Below are positions 27,080-35,495 of a stretch of 64,000 bases of DNA, piece after piece. A model generated the notes under the pieces. The model had not been told where the DNA came from and did no database searches. It saw only the letters and a program-made list of their open reading frames with translations. Origin of the DNA: Nodularia sp. LEGE 06071 (lineage in GTDB: Bacteria; Cyanobacteriota; Cyanobacteriia; Cyanobacteriales; Nostocaceae); contig NZ_JADEWH010000010.1 of assembly GCF_015207755.1 (NCBI RefSeq), positions 124,001 to 188,000 of the forward strand, in the 5' to 3' direction. The first letter of the stretch is position 1. The number at the start of each line of letters is the position of its first letter. Both the position numbers and the translations under genes were made by a program.

Positions 27080-28193
27080 TCACACATCCTTTAATTTAGC
27101 ATCAAAGATTTCTGGGTTACTCAAGATAATGGCATCAAATCTTCTTTCAGGACTTAGAAAATTTTGCCCCCCGCCTAAAATTATATTATTGATTTCTTCC
27201 TTGCTGATTCTGGGTTTAATCAAATTATCAGAAATCATATATGGACGAGTCTTAGACCCACTTAAAGCGAAAGCTTTATCATTTATCGATAACTAACTTA
27301 TGATTTACTTTACCATCAAGTGCAAATTCATATAACATTTTCGCAAGCCATACCACCGAACGCATAGGTCTTTGTATAGTTTCTTCTGATTTAGCTAATC
27401 TTTTACATATATCGAAGAATAGTCTAGTAAATCCAAAGTTACTCCAAACAAAAATATCTAAGCAGTTTTGGTAAAGTTTTGAAGTTTTGCCAACAGTTTT
27501 CCATATAGGTTGCATAACTAATGGAGATTGTAGTTCTAGATTATCCGCCAGTAATTTATCCAAGCACTCTACAAGTTGTAAAATAAACGGTAGTACCTGA
27601 CGTATACTTAACCAATCTTCAATTTGACTACAAACTGGATCAAGATAAGTTAGTAATTTATTTCTATCATTTTGAAATTCATAAGCAATACTCAGAGCCA
27701 GATAGACAATAGTATCTGGTCTGATCACAATTTCACAACCGTATTGATTATCTGGTAATCTATATGTAGAATTATCGGGTAATGCTGTTAATTTAATTTC
27801 TATCCTTCCTAAACAAGCATTATCTCTATTCATGTCATGAGTAACTAGATCAACTCGTGGAAGTTTCCCTGTAACGATTCTTCTATAAGGTACATAATCA
27901 CTTTCAAAGGAAAAGAATAAATTTGGAGAAAGAGGACAAGCCCCAAATATATCAAGTACGTCTATTTCTTGATGCTGAATTTCTAATTTTTCGTCCAACG
28001 TTAAATAATTCAGTTTTAGCCCTTTATTATACATATAACAAGCTAATGATACAGGAAAAGAATTATTAAATTGATTTTTTCCCCAACTTTCTCTTTGAGA
28101 AAAATCTCTATTAGAATTATTTAAACCAAATAAACTGGCTTCTATTTTTTGGGGGTTCATGAGATTTATCTTGACAATGTTATTAGATGACAA
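27080..28193 (-). pseudogene. HindVP-family type II restriction endonuclease, frameshifted
   Basis: The first 304 codons (28193 down to 27279) read as a HindVP-like restriction enzyme (NPQKIEASLFGLNNSNRDFS, then LPRVDLVTHDMNRD and CLGRIEIKLTALPD, giving a PD-(D/E)XK-type D...ExK site). They end in VNHKLVIDK and a stop. In the next frame the protein continues at once as KAFALSGSKTRPYMISDN and on for 65 codons to a stop at 27080, 6 bases before the methyltransferase ATG. The junction ATCGATAAATGATAAAGC contains a near-duplicate 7-bp unit; removing TGATAAA restores a single frame of about 368 codons. A truncated enzyme without the last sixth is likely inactive, but partial activity cannot be excluded. 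Confidence 0.75.
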
Positions 28194-28278
28194 TTTTAGT
28201 ATAAATTGGTCATGGGGACTTCGAGCTAACCCTACATATAAACACCAATAATTATTAAAAAGACATACCTATTAATCT

Positions 28279-30051
28279 ATGCTTACTACATATACAGCAG
28301 ATATCTTAGTTGTGGGCGGAGGAACCGGTGGAACAGCTGCGGCTATCCAAGCAGCGCGACGGGGAGCAAACACTATTTTGGTGAGTGAATTTTCTTGGTT
28401 GGGGGGAATGCTCACCTCTGCTGGGGTGTCTGCACCTGATGGTAATGAATTAGTGGCTTTTCAAACCGGGTTATGGGGTGCGTTTTTACAAGAATTACGG
28501 CAGCGTCAACCAGAAGGATTAAATAATAGCTGGGTGAGCTTTTTTAGTTATGATCCCCGCATTGGAGCCAAGATTTTTGCAGACTGGGTGCAGGAATTAT
28601 CAAATCTGCATTGGATTTCTGGACAAGTGCCTTTAGAAGTGTTGCAACAAGGGAATTGTATAACTGGTGTAAGGTTTGCAGACTTCACCGTTACAGCCAA
28701 GATCATTCTCGACGGTACAGAATTGGGCGATTTATTGGCTTTGGGGGAAATTCCTCACCGTTGGGGCTGGGAGTTGCAATCTGAGTGGGGAGAAGTAAGC
28801 GCCCCAGCAGACTCTAATCATCTCACACAAAGTTATCCAGTGCAAGCCCCCACTTGGGTAGTGGTGATGCAAGATTTTGGAGAAGATGTTGCTCCGGAAA
28901 TTCCACCTGCGCCTAATTATGATCCTTCACTGTTTGCAGGTGCGTGGGATAACTATGGAGCCGAGAAATTCTTAAACTATGGACGCTGGCCAGGAAATCG
29001 ATTTATGATCAATTGGCCGATATGTGGTAATGACTATGGCGAAGGTGTAGGGCGATTAATCGAGTCAGAAGGAGCCAAAAAAGCATTTTTGCAAGAATCG
29101 CGCTGGCATAGCCAAAATTTTGCCCATTTTATCCAAAATAACTTCGGTAGGCGCTATGGCTTGGCTGAGTCAGTTTTCCCCTCTAAATCTAGTGCTTTGG
29201 CATTGCATCCTTACTACCGCGAGAGTCGCCGCTTAGTGGGACTAACTACTGTGCGAGAACAGGATATTTTGCCAATGGCTGGGGGTAGGGTAGCGTCTCT
29301 GTTCCCCGATGCAATCGCTGTGGGTAACTATGCCAACGACCATCATTATCCTGGATTCAATTTACCACTGCAACCGAAATCGATTCGTTGGGGCGGACGT
29401 TGGACTGGTACACCCTTTACGATTCCCTACCGTTCCCTCATTCCTGCGGCAACAGATGGTTTCTTAGTTTGTGAAAAGAATATTTCTGTATCTCATATTG
29501 CTAATGGCGCAACCAGATTACAACCTGTTGTTATGGGTATCGGTCAAGCGGCGGGAATGGCGGCGGCTATGTGCGTTGAGTTGGACTGTCAGCCGAGGGA
29601 TTTACCTGTCAGGCAACTACAAAATGCATTGTTACAATCTTTACCAGATCCTGCAATAATTGTACCTTTATTTAACTTAGATATATCCCCCAAAAGTCCG
29701 GAATGGCTAAGTTGGCAAGTGTATTACTTAAATAAACCGCAAGTTTATCCATTAAATGGCAATTATCCTGGTTCATCGCTGCATACGTATAATCACTTAA
29801 GTAATAATCAAGGGTTAACACGTACAAGCGACTGTTTTACAGGCATTTTCCGGCGGATAAATCAGCAAGATTACTGTTTCACGATCACTGCACCACAGGC
29901 CTATGATGGTCAAACTTGGCAGATTGTGACTTTGCGATCGCACACACAAGAGCAACTACAAAGCGCTGTGCATAATCAACAGCTAACTATTTGGGGTCAT
30001 TTAAATCATGCTGGTCATTGGTTACTAGCTGAAGAGATTGACATATCGTGA
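28279..30051 (+). CDS. FAD-dependent oxidoreductase
   Basis: This 590-residue flavoprotein begins with a dinucleotide-binding fold (ADILVVGGGTGGTAAAIQAA, GxGxxG) followed by the glutamate of the ribose site in LVSEFSWLGGMLTSAG. It belongs to the FAD-dependent oxidoreductase family (FAD_oxidored type) found in many cyanobacteria, with a C-terminal half including a conserved RGGRWTGTPFTIPYRSLIPA-like region and the second FAD motif GATRLQPVVMGIGQAAGMAA. The ending resembles a beta-sandwich add-on. The substrate is unknown. It lies directly upstream of patX on the same strand (107 bp), but patX has its own candidate promoter. Confidence 0.85.
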   Translation: MLTTYTADILVVGGGTGGTAAAIQAARRGANTILVSEFSWLGGMLTSAGVSAPDGNELVAFQTGLWGAFLQELRQRQPEGLNNSWVSFFSYDPRIGAKIFADWVQELSNLHWISGQVPLEVLQQGNCITGVRFADFTVTAKIILDGTELGDLLALGEIPHRWGWELQSEWGEVSAPADSNHLTQSYPVQAPTWVVVMQDFGEDVAPEIPPAPNYDPSLFAGAWDNYGAEKFLNYGRWPGNRFMINWPICGNDYGEGVGRLIESEGAKKAFLQESRWHSQNFAHFIQNNFGRRYGLAESVFPSKSSALALHPYYRESRRLVGLTTVREQDILPMAGGRVASLFPDAIAVGNYANDHHYPGFNLPLQPKSIRWGGRWTGTPFTIPYRSLIPAATDGFLVCEKNISVSHIANGATRLQPVVMGIGQAAGMAAAMCVELDCQPRDLPVRQLQNALLQSLPDPAIIVPLFNLDISPKSPEWLSWQVYYLNKPQVYPLNGNYPGSSLHTYNHLSNNQGLTRTSDCFTGIFRRINQQDYCFTITAPQAYDGQTWQIVTLRSHTQEQLQSAVHNQQLTIWGHLNHAGHWLLAEEIDIS

Positions 30052-30095
30052 AAGTAACTTTTTTTCAGTAAAACACACTACTTTTTGATCAATTT

Positions 30096-30101
30096 TCCGG
30101 A
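30096..30101 (+). promoter_or_regulatory. TCCGGA motif upstream of patX
   Basis: TCCGGA ends 57 bp before the patX ATG. A TAGATA hexamer lies 25 bases further on, similar to the 26-base spacing of TCCGGA and TATAGT before hetR. TCCGGA is the motif known from HetR-dependent promoters in Anabaena. Confidence 0.5.
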
Positions 30102-30158
30102 CACACTACCAGAAAATCAGTAGCAGTAGATAAGAGAGTTCTAAAATAAACATCTGTT

Positions 30159-30392
30159 ATGCGAGCTACGATTTCACTTTTAGTTTCGAGTTTGGTCTTC
30201 AGTTCCTTAGCTTTTAACTGCCAAGCAAAGGTAAATCGCTTATCTCAGATGTTGCTATCCTCTTCTGGTTTGCAACAGTTACACTCAGATTCGTCTCTAT
30301 ATCAAGCGCAACTGAGCGAGCCAGAAAGCCCAATATTACATCGGGGTAGTGGACGCATAAAATTCATGGAAAAGTCCGGCAATAATGCTTAA
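30159..30392 (+). CDS. patX: PatX-like RGSGR peptide precursor, inhibitor of heterocyst differentiation
   Basis: This 77-residue precursor has an N-terminal signal-like segment (MRATISLLVSSLVFSSLAFN, cleavage probably after CQA) and near its C-terminus the sequence LHRGSGRIKF. The pentapeptide RGSGR, here preceded by histidine, is the HetR-binding signal known from PatS and from the PatX family, and the exported layout with HRGSGR is that of PatX. Processed peptide is thought to move between cells and lead to HetR inactivation, spacing heterocysts along the filament. The gene is small and isolated, with a TCCGGA motif upstream. hetR is 11 kb away with all peptide-contact residues intact. Confidence 0.9.
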   Translation: MRATISLLVSSLVFSSLAFNCQAKVNRLSQMLLSSSGLQQLHSDSSLYQAQLSEPESPILHRGSGRIKFMEKSGNNA

Positions 30393-30623
30393 CCTCAAGT
30401 GAGGCAATCTCTTCGTGTGCTGTTTTTTGTAGAGTCAGCAGTTGTCTAATTGTCAGGGAATTAAGTACTGCTTCTCTAGCAGAAATATAAAACTTAAATA
30501 TTCAAGGTACATTTGCTGCAATCAGCACTGTGGTGAGAGTGAACAGCTTTGTTTTCCCTTCATTGGGGAAAGACATCATCAAGGTTCATTGAATCAAACT
30601 AACCCAATTTTTCGGTAAAGTTT

Positions 30624-30930
30624 CATCAAACTCAACCGATTTCTGATGGTTTTGCAATTCAGCAAGCAAGGATAGTCAAAAAAGCTTCTGAATACTTTGT
30701 CTGGTTGTCTTTGCAGCTTGACGTGGATGTTCCAGATGTGACTTTTCATGGTTATCCCATTGCTATTGACATCGGACTAAATAGTTTCTTCGCGACATCA
30801 AAAGGTGGTAAGGATTCCTAGACGCAAGTTTTTTAACTTTCTTCACCGCCAGATAGAATTGCTGCAAAGAAGGCTCAAGCATCAAAAGTGAGGTTCTCAT
30901 AACCGTCAGAAGTTAAACACATTGCCTAGC
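30624..30930 (+). pseudogene. TnpB (IS200/IS605 family) remnant
   Basis: One frame reads QPISDGFAIQQARIVKKASE, VWLSLQLDVDVPDVTFHGYP and IAIDIGLNSFFATSKGGKDS before a stop; the next frame continues with IPRRKFFNFLHRQIELLQRR, LKHQK, stop, GSHNRQKLNTLPSN. This is the RuvC-I region of TnpB (catalytic Asp in IDIGLNSF) followed by the basic helix. It has at least one frameshift and one stop and no ends of the element are visible. Confidence 0.8.
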
Positions 30931-30957
30931 AATTAGCGGTGAGAGGGTAAAAAAGAG

Positions 30958-30982
30958 AGTGACTCTGATAATCAGAGTCACT
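30958..30982 (-). terminator. Bidirectional-type terminator after gnd
   Basis: A nearly perfect 12-bp stem, AGTGACTCTGAT and ATCAGAGTCACT, is followed on the gnd strand by CTCTTTTTT and on the other strand by TTTT. It lies 62 bp after the gnd stop. Confidence 0.8.
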
Positions 30983-31044
30983 TTTAAACCTCTAACCTAA
31001 ATAGTGGAGACTTTCACAATTTGCCGATTTTCCGGCATGAAAGT

Positions 31045-32475
31045 TTACTTCTTAGCTTCAGCGATGGGAACCCACTCAGTGTGGAATGATCCTTCTTTGT
31101 CAAGACGCTTGTAAGTATGTGCGCCGAAGTAGTCGCGTTGTGCTTGGGTCAAGTTTTGGGGTAGGCGATCGCGGCGATAGCTGTCAAAATAATCCAAAGA
31201 TGCACTAAATGCCGGAACTGGGATTCCCAGTTTTGCTGCTGTCATGATTACTTCCCGCCAAGCATTTTGTCTGTCAAGAATAGTCTGCTTAAATTCGGGA
31301 GCTAATAGCAAGTTAGGCAATGCGGGATTTTCGTTAAAAGCCTTCTTAATCTTATTCAAGAAGCCAGCGCGAATAATACAACCACCTTTCCAAATCCGCG
31401 CCATTTCACTCAGATTCAAATCCCAATTGTATGTTTTAGAAGCTGTATATAACAGCGCCATACCTTGAGCGTAAGAACAGATTTTGGAGCAATAAAGAGC
31501 ATCGCGAACTTTGTTAACAAAGTCCTTCACATCGCCATCAAACTTAGCGCTAGGGCCAGTGAGACTCTTCGATGCTGCTACCCGTTCATCTTTAATCGAA
31601 GACATAATCCGGGCATTAACTGCGGCGGTAATTGTCGGAATCGCCACACCCAATTCCAAAGCAGTTTGCACAGTCCAACGACCAGTTCCCTTTTGACCGG
31701 CTGCGTCAACAATTAAATCCACCAAGGGTTTTTTGGTGTCGGGGTCAACGTAAGGGAAAATATTCGATGTAATCTCAATCAAAAACGAATTGAGTTCATC
31801 GGTAGTATTCCATTCAGTGAACACTTCATGTAGCTGATTTGCATTTAATCCAGCCACATTTTTCAGCAAATCGTAGGCTTCTGCAATTAGCTGCATATCA
31901 CCGTACTCAATACCGTTGTGTACCATTTTCACATAGTGACCAGAACCACCAGGGCCAATATAGGTGACACAAGCGCCATCATCGACTTGGGCAGCAATTT
32001 TGTTGAAAATGGGAGATAGATACTCATAGGAGCTGGGAGTACCACCAGGCATGAGTGAGGGACCATTGAGAGCGCCTTCTTCGCCACCACTGACACCCAT
32101 ACCCAGAAACCGCAATCCAGCAGGTTCTAATTCCTGAGTACGTCTTTCTGTATCTTCAAACCAAGAGTTACCACCGTCAATAATGATATCGCCTTCATCT
32201 AGTAAGGGTTTGAGTTGGGCAATCACCGCATCCACTGGCTTACCAGCTTGCACCATCACGAGAATTTTGCGGGGACGTTCCAATGATGCGACAAATTCCT
32301 CTAGGGTAAAGGCGGCTTTGACGTTCCTTCCTGGCGCGCGCTGCGCCATAAACGCATCCGTTTTTTCTCTGGAGCGGTTATAAACTGCAATTGGGAAGCC
32401 ATTACGCTCAACGTTAAGCGCTATATTTTCGCCCATTACGGCTAATCCAATCACACCAAAGCTTTGTAGTGTCAT
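31045..32475 (-). CDS. gnd: 6-phosphogluconate dehydrogenase (decarboxylating)
   Basis: Gnd oxidises and decarboxylates 6-phosphogluconate to ribulose 5-phosphate with NADP+, the second NADPH-forming step of the oxidative pentose phosphate pathway. This pathway is the main source of reductant in heterocysts and in the dark. At 476 residues the length is normal. Typical parts are GLAVMGENIALN (NADP fold), GGNSWFEDTERR, MGVSGGEEGALNGPSLMPGG and the catalytic lysine in GSGHYVKMVHNGIEYGDMQL. The C-terminal tail (RDYFGAHTYKRLD) is complete. It is monocistronic with a strong terminator. Confidence 0.97.
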   Translation of the reverse strand: MTLQSFGVIGLAVMGENIALNVERNGFPIAVYNRSREKTDAFMAQRAPGRNVKAAFTLEEFVASLERPRKILVMVQAGKPVDAVIAQLKPLLDEGDIIIDGGNSWFEDTERRTQELEPAGLRFLGMGVSGGEEGALNGPSLMPGGTPSSYEYLSPIFNKIAAQVDDGACVTYIGPGGSGHYVKMVHNGIEYGDMQLIAEAYDLLKNVAGLNANQLHEVFTEWNTTDELNSFLIEITSNIFPYVDPDTKKPLVDLIVDAAGQKGTGRWTVQTALELGVAIPTITAAVNARIMSSIKDERVAASKSLTGPSAKFDGDVKDFVNKVRDALYCSKICSYAQGMALLYTASKTYNWDLNLSEMARIWKGGCIIRAGFLNKIKKAFNENPALPNLLLAPEFKQTILDRQNAWREVIMTAAKLGIPVPAFSASLDYFDSYRRDRLPQNLTQAQRDYFGAHTYKRLDKEGSFHTEWVPIAEAKK

Positions 32476-32884
32476 AAATTATGTTTGGCTAACTCTTGCA
32501 GATCCTTTTATCTTTAGGGTAGACCGAGATTTTCGCTTCTCTCCTAAAGAAGACCTTAAGACTTGAATAAACTGCAAAAATTTATAATTAGCACAAAGAA
32601 TTAGTTGTGGCAAGTTTATCTTCAAAGTCCTGTGAGGATAGAGGCGCTGATTTTGCTGTGTTTTTGTCAGGACAAAGCAAAGTTATGTAATGCAGTTTGT
32701 ATCTAAATGAGCAATTAAGTTGCAAAAGTTGCAAAATTGAAATATCTAGTTAAGAATCTGGGTACTGAGCTTGCCGTGAGCGTAGCCGAATGGGACTGGT
32801 AGGCAGGAAATATAAATTATTCCTCATCCTTAGTCTCTGATTTCCCATCACTAGTCAAATAATGCAGTAAGGAGTAACCAAAAA
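32476..32884. other. Intergenic region
   Basis: This 409-bp divergent gap holds a GCTTGCCGTGAGCGTAGCCG segment near 32771, part of a dispersed cyanobacterial repeat. A good AAGGAGT ribosome binding site precedes the Ycf66 gene. I see no further gene. Confidence 0.4.
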
Positions 32885-33619
32885 ATGCTGGCATATGTTC
32901 TAGCTTTTGTGGTCGGACTGGGTAGTTTAGCCATTTACATCGCAGCTTTCTTTTTTCCGGAAATCCACCGTAAGAATGATTTTATCTGGAGTGGTGTCGG
33001 ACTTTTCTATGCCTTAATGTTATGGGTGTTTGCACCCCGCATTTCTGGAGGGCTATTACTTGGTCATGTGGCTAGCGTGGCGCTTTTGGTTTGGTTTGGC
33101 TGGCAAACTCTTTCGTTACGTCGCCAACTCACCCCGCAAACACAACAAACCCCAGTACCCAGTCCTGAGACTGTAAAAACTGGTATTCAGGAGCAAATAA
33201 CTAAGTTGTCCCTCCAGGAACGGCTGGGTCAGGTGCAAGGGAGTCTGGGTAACATCTTTAGCGGCGCAAAAAACAAGGCACAACAGACGATAACCAAGAA
33301 AAAGCCGGAAACTGCCAAAACGGAGGAAATCACCGCTGTACCCGCTCAGAAACCTGTTGTTGAGATTATCGATAGAACAACTCCCACATCAGAAGAGGAA
33401 AAAGTTGCTCCTACGACAACTGAATCTCCAACTGAAGATGTCTTGGAAGCAACCCCACCAAATCCCCCGCCTGCGGAAATGGTAGCAGCAGCCCAAGCTG
33501 AGGCTGAGACTGAAGAAAAAGCACCGATTCCGGCTGAAGAAATTGCACCGGATGCGGCACTTGCTCCCCCAGCAGAAGCGCCAACGGCAGAAATACCACC
33601 GCATAATCAAGCTGGTTGA
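32885..33619 (+). CDS. Ycf66 family membrane protein
   Basis: The first 85 residues match Ycf66, a small membrane protein family of cyanobacteria and some plastids, with three hydrophobic segments (MLAYVLAFVVGLGSLAIYIA, FIWSGVGLFYALMLWVFAP, LLLGHVASVALLVWFGWQTL). The remaining 160 residues are a low-complexity, proline-, alanine- and glutamate-rich tail, probably disordered and cytoplasmic. Its function is not established. An AAGGAG lies 10 bases upstream of the ATG. The tail is much longer than the plastid version and its alanine/glutamate repeats probably vary among strains. Confidence 0.85.
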   Translation: MLAYVLAFVVGLGSLAIYIAAFFFPEIHRKNDFIWSGVGLFYALMLWVFAPRISGGLLLGHVASVALLVWFGWQTLSLRRQLTPQTQQTPVPSPETVKTGIQEQITKLSLQERLGQVQGSLGNIFSGAKNKAQQTITKKKPETAKTEEITAVPAQKPVVEIIDRTTPTSEEEKVAPTTTESPTEDVLEATPPNPPPAEMVAAAQAEAETEEKAPIPAEEIAPDAALAPPAEAPTAEIPPHNQAG

Positions 33620-33725
33620 CTTGGATTAAACCCAGCGTTCTTTAACATGGCGTTGGGTTAAGCCACTGGAGTTGAAACTAGTCTAGAGTTGACTGTAATT
33701 GAGTGATACCAAATACCATTAATTT

Positions 33726-34433
33726 TCATAATAATTCTAAAGGAATTTGCGAGAAGTTTTTCACATAGATAAAGTTATGAGCTACAGCCGTGGTTTGCCT
33801 ATTTAACCCACAAACGTTGAAATTAGCAGCGCTGGCCGCGGCTAACTCTTTTGAAGAGTCAGACAGGAACAAAATTTCCTGCGGGAGGACAAGTAATTCA
33901 TCTGCGATGGTAAGGTAGGACTGACTCTCTGTCTTGTTGCCTGTAGTTGTATCGAAGTACATGGAGAATAATGGAGTTAAATCCCCCATTAAAGTGTTTT
34001 TAAACAAAAGTTTCTGAGCAGCAACAGAACCGGAAGAATAGATAGCTAGTGTTAAACCCGCAGCATACCAATGTTGAAGACATTCAACAGCGTCAGGATA
34101 CACATGAGCCTTCAGGTCACCACTGTCATACCCTTCTTGCCAGATTAAACCTTGCAGGGTTTTTAATGGAGTAATTTTGCGGTCTTCAGTGTGCCAAATC
34201 ATCAACTGACTCAGGCAGCTTTCTACATCAAGATTTGATTGGCCAGTGATTTCTCTGACTTGTTCCAGGATATCCTGAATAATTGGCAATTCTAAGTGAT
34301 TATGTACCCAATCTAATAAATTTTTTGCAGAATACGGAAAAAGAACTTCATGTACAAAACTAATATCGGTTGTAGTACCTTCAATGTCGGTCAGAATGAT
34401 TTTAAGTCGGTTGCCTTGGTAAGTAACTGTCAT
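33726..34433 (-). CDS. mtnC: Acireductone synthase (enolase-phosphatase E1) MtnC
   Basis: MtnC is a HAD-family enzyme that enolises and dephosphorylates 2,3-diketo-5-methylthiopentyl-1-phosphate in methionine salvage. The nucleophile motif is ILTDIEGTTTDISFVHEVLFPYS, with SSGSVAAQKLLF (motif II) and FLSDSSKELAAA (motif IV). The length of 235 residues is normal. Its ATG overlaps the stop of the upstream mtnB remnant (ATGA), so the two were one operon before mtnB was cut down. No other salvage gene is in the window. Confidence 0.95.
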   Translation of the reverse strand: MTVTYQGNRLKIILTDIEGTTTDISFVHEVLFPYSAKNLLDWVHNHLELPIIQDILEQVREITGQSNLDVESCLSQLMIWHTEDRKITPLKTLQGLIWQEGYDSGDLKAHVYPDAVECLQHWYAAGLTLAIYSSGSVAAQKLLFKNTLMGDLTPLFSMYFDTTTGNKTESQSYLTIADELLVLPQEILFLSDSSKELAAASAANFNVCGLNRQTTAVAHNFIYVKNFSQIPLELL

Positions 34434-34588
34434 AGTTGGGAAATTTTATTGCAGTCAAATTGCCATTGAAAGACTTTGTAGCGAAAAATATATTCCGCTA
34501 CCTCCAGATAGTTGCTCACACCTTCTAGTGAAGAAGCCCATACAGTCACTCCGTGGTCGCGAATGAGCAGAACTGGCACCTGCGGCAT
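34430..34588 (-). pseudogene. mtnB: C-terminal remnant of methylthioribulose-1-phosphate dehydratase MtnB
   Basis: The last 52 codons read MPQVPVLLIRDHGVTVWASS, LEGVSNYLEVAEYIFRYKVF and QWQFDCNKISQL, then a stop overlapping the mtnC start. RDHGVTVW...EYIFRY is the class II aldolase-fold C-terminus of MtnB, which carries a zinc-ligand histidine. The roughly 150 N-terminal residues expected upstream are absent; a HIP1 site and a 50-bp direct repeat follow at 34601. It is read as a 5'-truncated gene, although translation of the fragment could still help mtnC expression. Confidence 0.75.
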
Positions 34589-34600
34589 TGTGGTTTTAAA

Positions 34601-34650
34601 GCGATCGCATTATCTAGGATAATTTTAGATCAATGAGGTCAGGCGATCGC
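34601..34650. repeat. Direct repeat, left copy, flanking the DUF5615/DUF433 module
   Basis: About 50 bp from GCGATCGC through ATCTAGGATAATTTTAG to AGGCGATCGC. It matches 35409-35458 with only a few differences. Confidence 0.8.
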
Positions 34651-34663
34651 ATTACTTCATTTT

Positions 34664-35026
34664 TTAAAACAGAGGCAAAAACTCTATGCGGTCTTGATAC
34701 TCGTGATCAAGTGAACCTTCTGCTATCAAAAGTAACTGTTCTAGATTTTCACCAACGCTTAATTTTGGACTTAGAATGAATATTCCTGGCACATGATGCT
34801 TTTGAGCTATATGATCTGCCAAGTGAACTGGCATAGATTTGCGGTTGTTAGTGACTAGTACAAAATCATGTTCTTCACACCAAAGCAAAATTTCAGGGTC
34901 TAATGTTCCCTTTTGTGGAGTAGTCAAATCTCCAACCGCCATGACAAACAAATCAGGCTGGAAGCGGCGTAGTTGAATTGTGTAAATCGGATCAACGTTC
35001 TCATCTATGAGATACTTAAGCGCCAT
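34664..35026 (-). CDS. DUF5615 PIN-like protein, putative toxin
   Basis: This 120-residue protein matches the DUF5615 family of PIN-like proteins: LKYLIDENVDPIYTIQLRR at the N-terminus (conserved acidic DE), DPEILLWCEEHDFVLVTNNR with the next acidic and basic residues. PIN-like folds are RNases in VapC toxins, so an RNase toxin is inferred. The start overlaps the end of the upstream DUF433 gene by 11 bp, the usual operon order of antitoxin then toxin. Confidence 0.85.
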   Translation of the reverse strand: MALKYLIDENVDPIYTIQLRRFQPDLFVMAVGDLTTPQKGTLDPEILLWCEEHDFVLVTNNRKSMPVHLADHIAQKHHVPGIFILSPKLSVGENLEQLLLIAEGSLDHEYQDRIEFLPLF

Positions 35027-35351
35027 GAGATGGAATCGCCATTTTTTCAGCTTTTAATTTACGTAGTCTTTCTGCAACTGGGTTGGGGTTGCGGCGTTGT
35101 TCTTCTCTCATGCGATCGCCCCACTCTAGCCAATCTTTCATATAAGCATCTACGGCTTGCTGATTGTGTAAGTAGTAAAGAATAGTTGCATACACTTGTT
35201 CTAAAGTCAATGAGATGTAAGTTTTGGCAATCTCTTCTGGAGTTTTAGCACGGAAGAGGTAGTCAAACAAAATGGTTTCAATTCCTACTCGTGTACCCTG
35301 AAGCCGAATATCATCAGGCGCTAGAAAGTTAAAGTAGTCTTCAAGTTGCAT
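35016..35351 (-). CDS. DUF433 domain protein, putative antitoxin
   Basis: This 111-residue protein carries a DUF433 helix-turn-helix-like domain (DIRLQGTRVGIETILFDYLF, TPEEIAKTYISLTLEQVYATILYYL) followed by a charged helical tail (AERLRKLKAEKMAIP). DUF433 proteins are commonly encoded next to DUF5615 PIN-like proteins and act as presumed antitoxins and autoregulators. It overlaps the next gene by 11 bp. The pair lies between two 50-bp direct repeats. Confidence 0.85.
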   Translation of the reverse strand: MQLEDYFNFLAPDDIRLQGTRVGIETILFDYLFRAKTPEEIAKTYISLTLEQVYATILYYLHNQQAVDAYMKDWLEWGDRMREEQRRNPNPVAERLRKLKAEKMAIPSHGA

Positions 35352-35408
35352 AGTTAGCTGACGCTAATAATATATGTATTCCTTGATCGTAGCATTCAGT
35401 AAATTTGA

Positions 35409-35458
35409 GCGATCGCGCATCATCTAGGATAATTTTAGCTCAATGAAGGTAGGCGATA
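35409..35458. repeat. Direct repeat, right copy, flanking the DUF5615/DUF433 module
   Basis: Right-hand copy of the 50-bp repeat at 34601, same orientation, with the identical core CATCTAGGATAATTTTAG apart from single changes. Confidence 0.8.
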
Positions 35459-35495
35459 AGCCTGATGGCATAGCTAACGCTTACCGCCTCAAATT

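Noticed and set aside
33389-33610. Cysteine- and phenylalanine-rich reverse frames behind Ycf66
   Set aside because: Antisense reading of the alanine/glutamate/proline-rich tail of the Ycf66 protein; no start signal.
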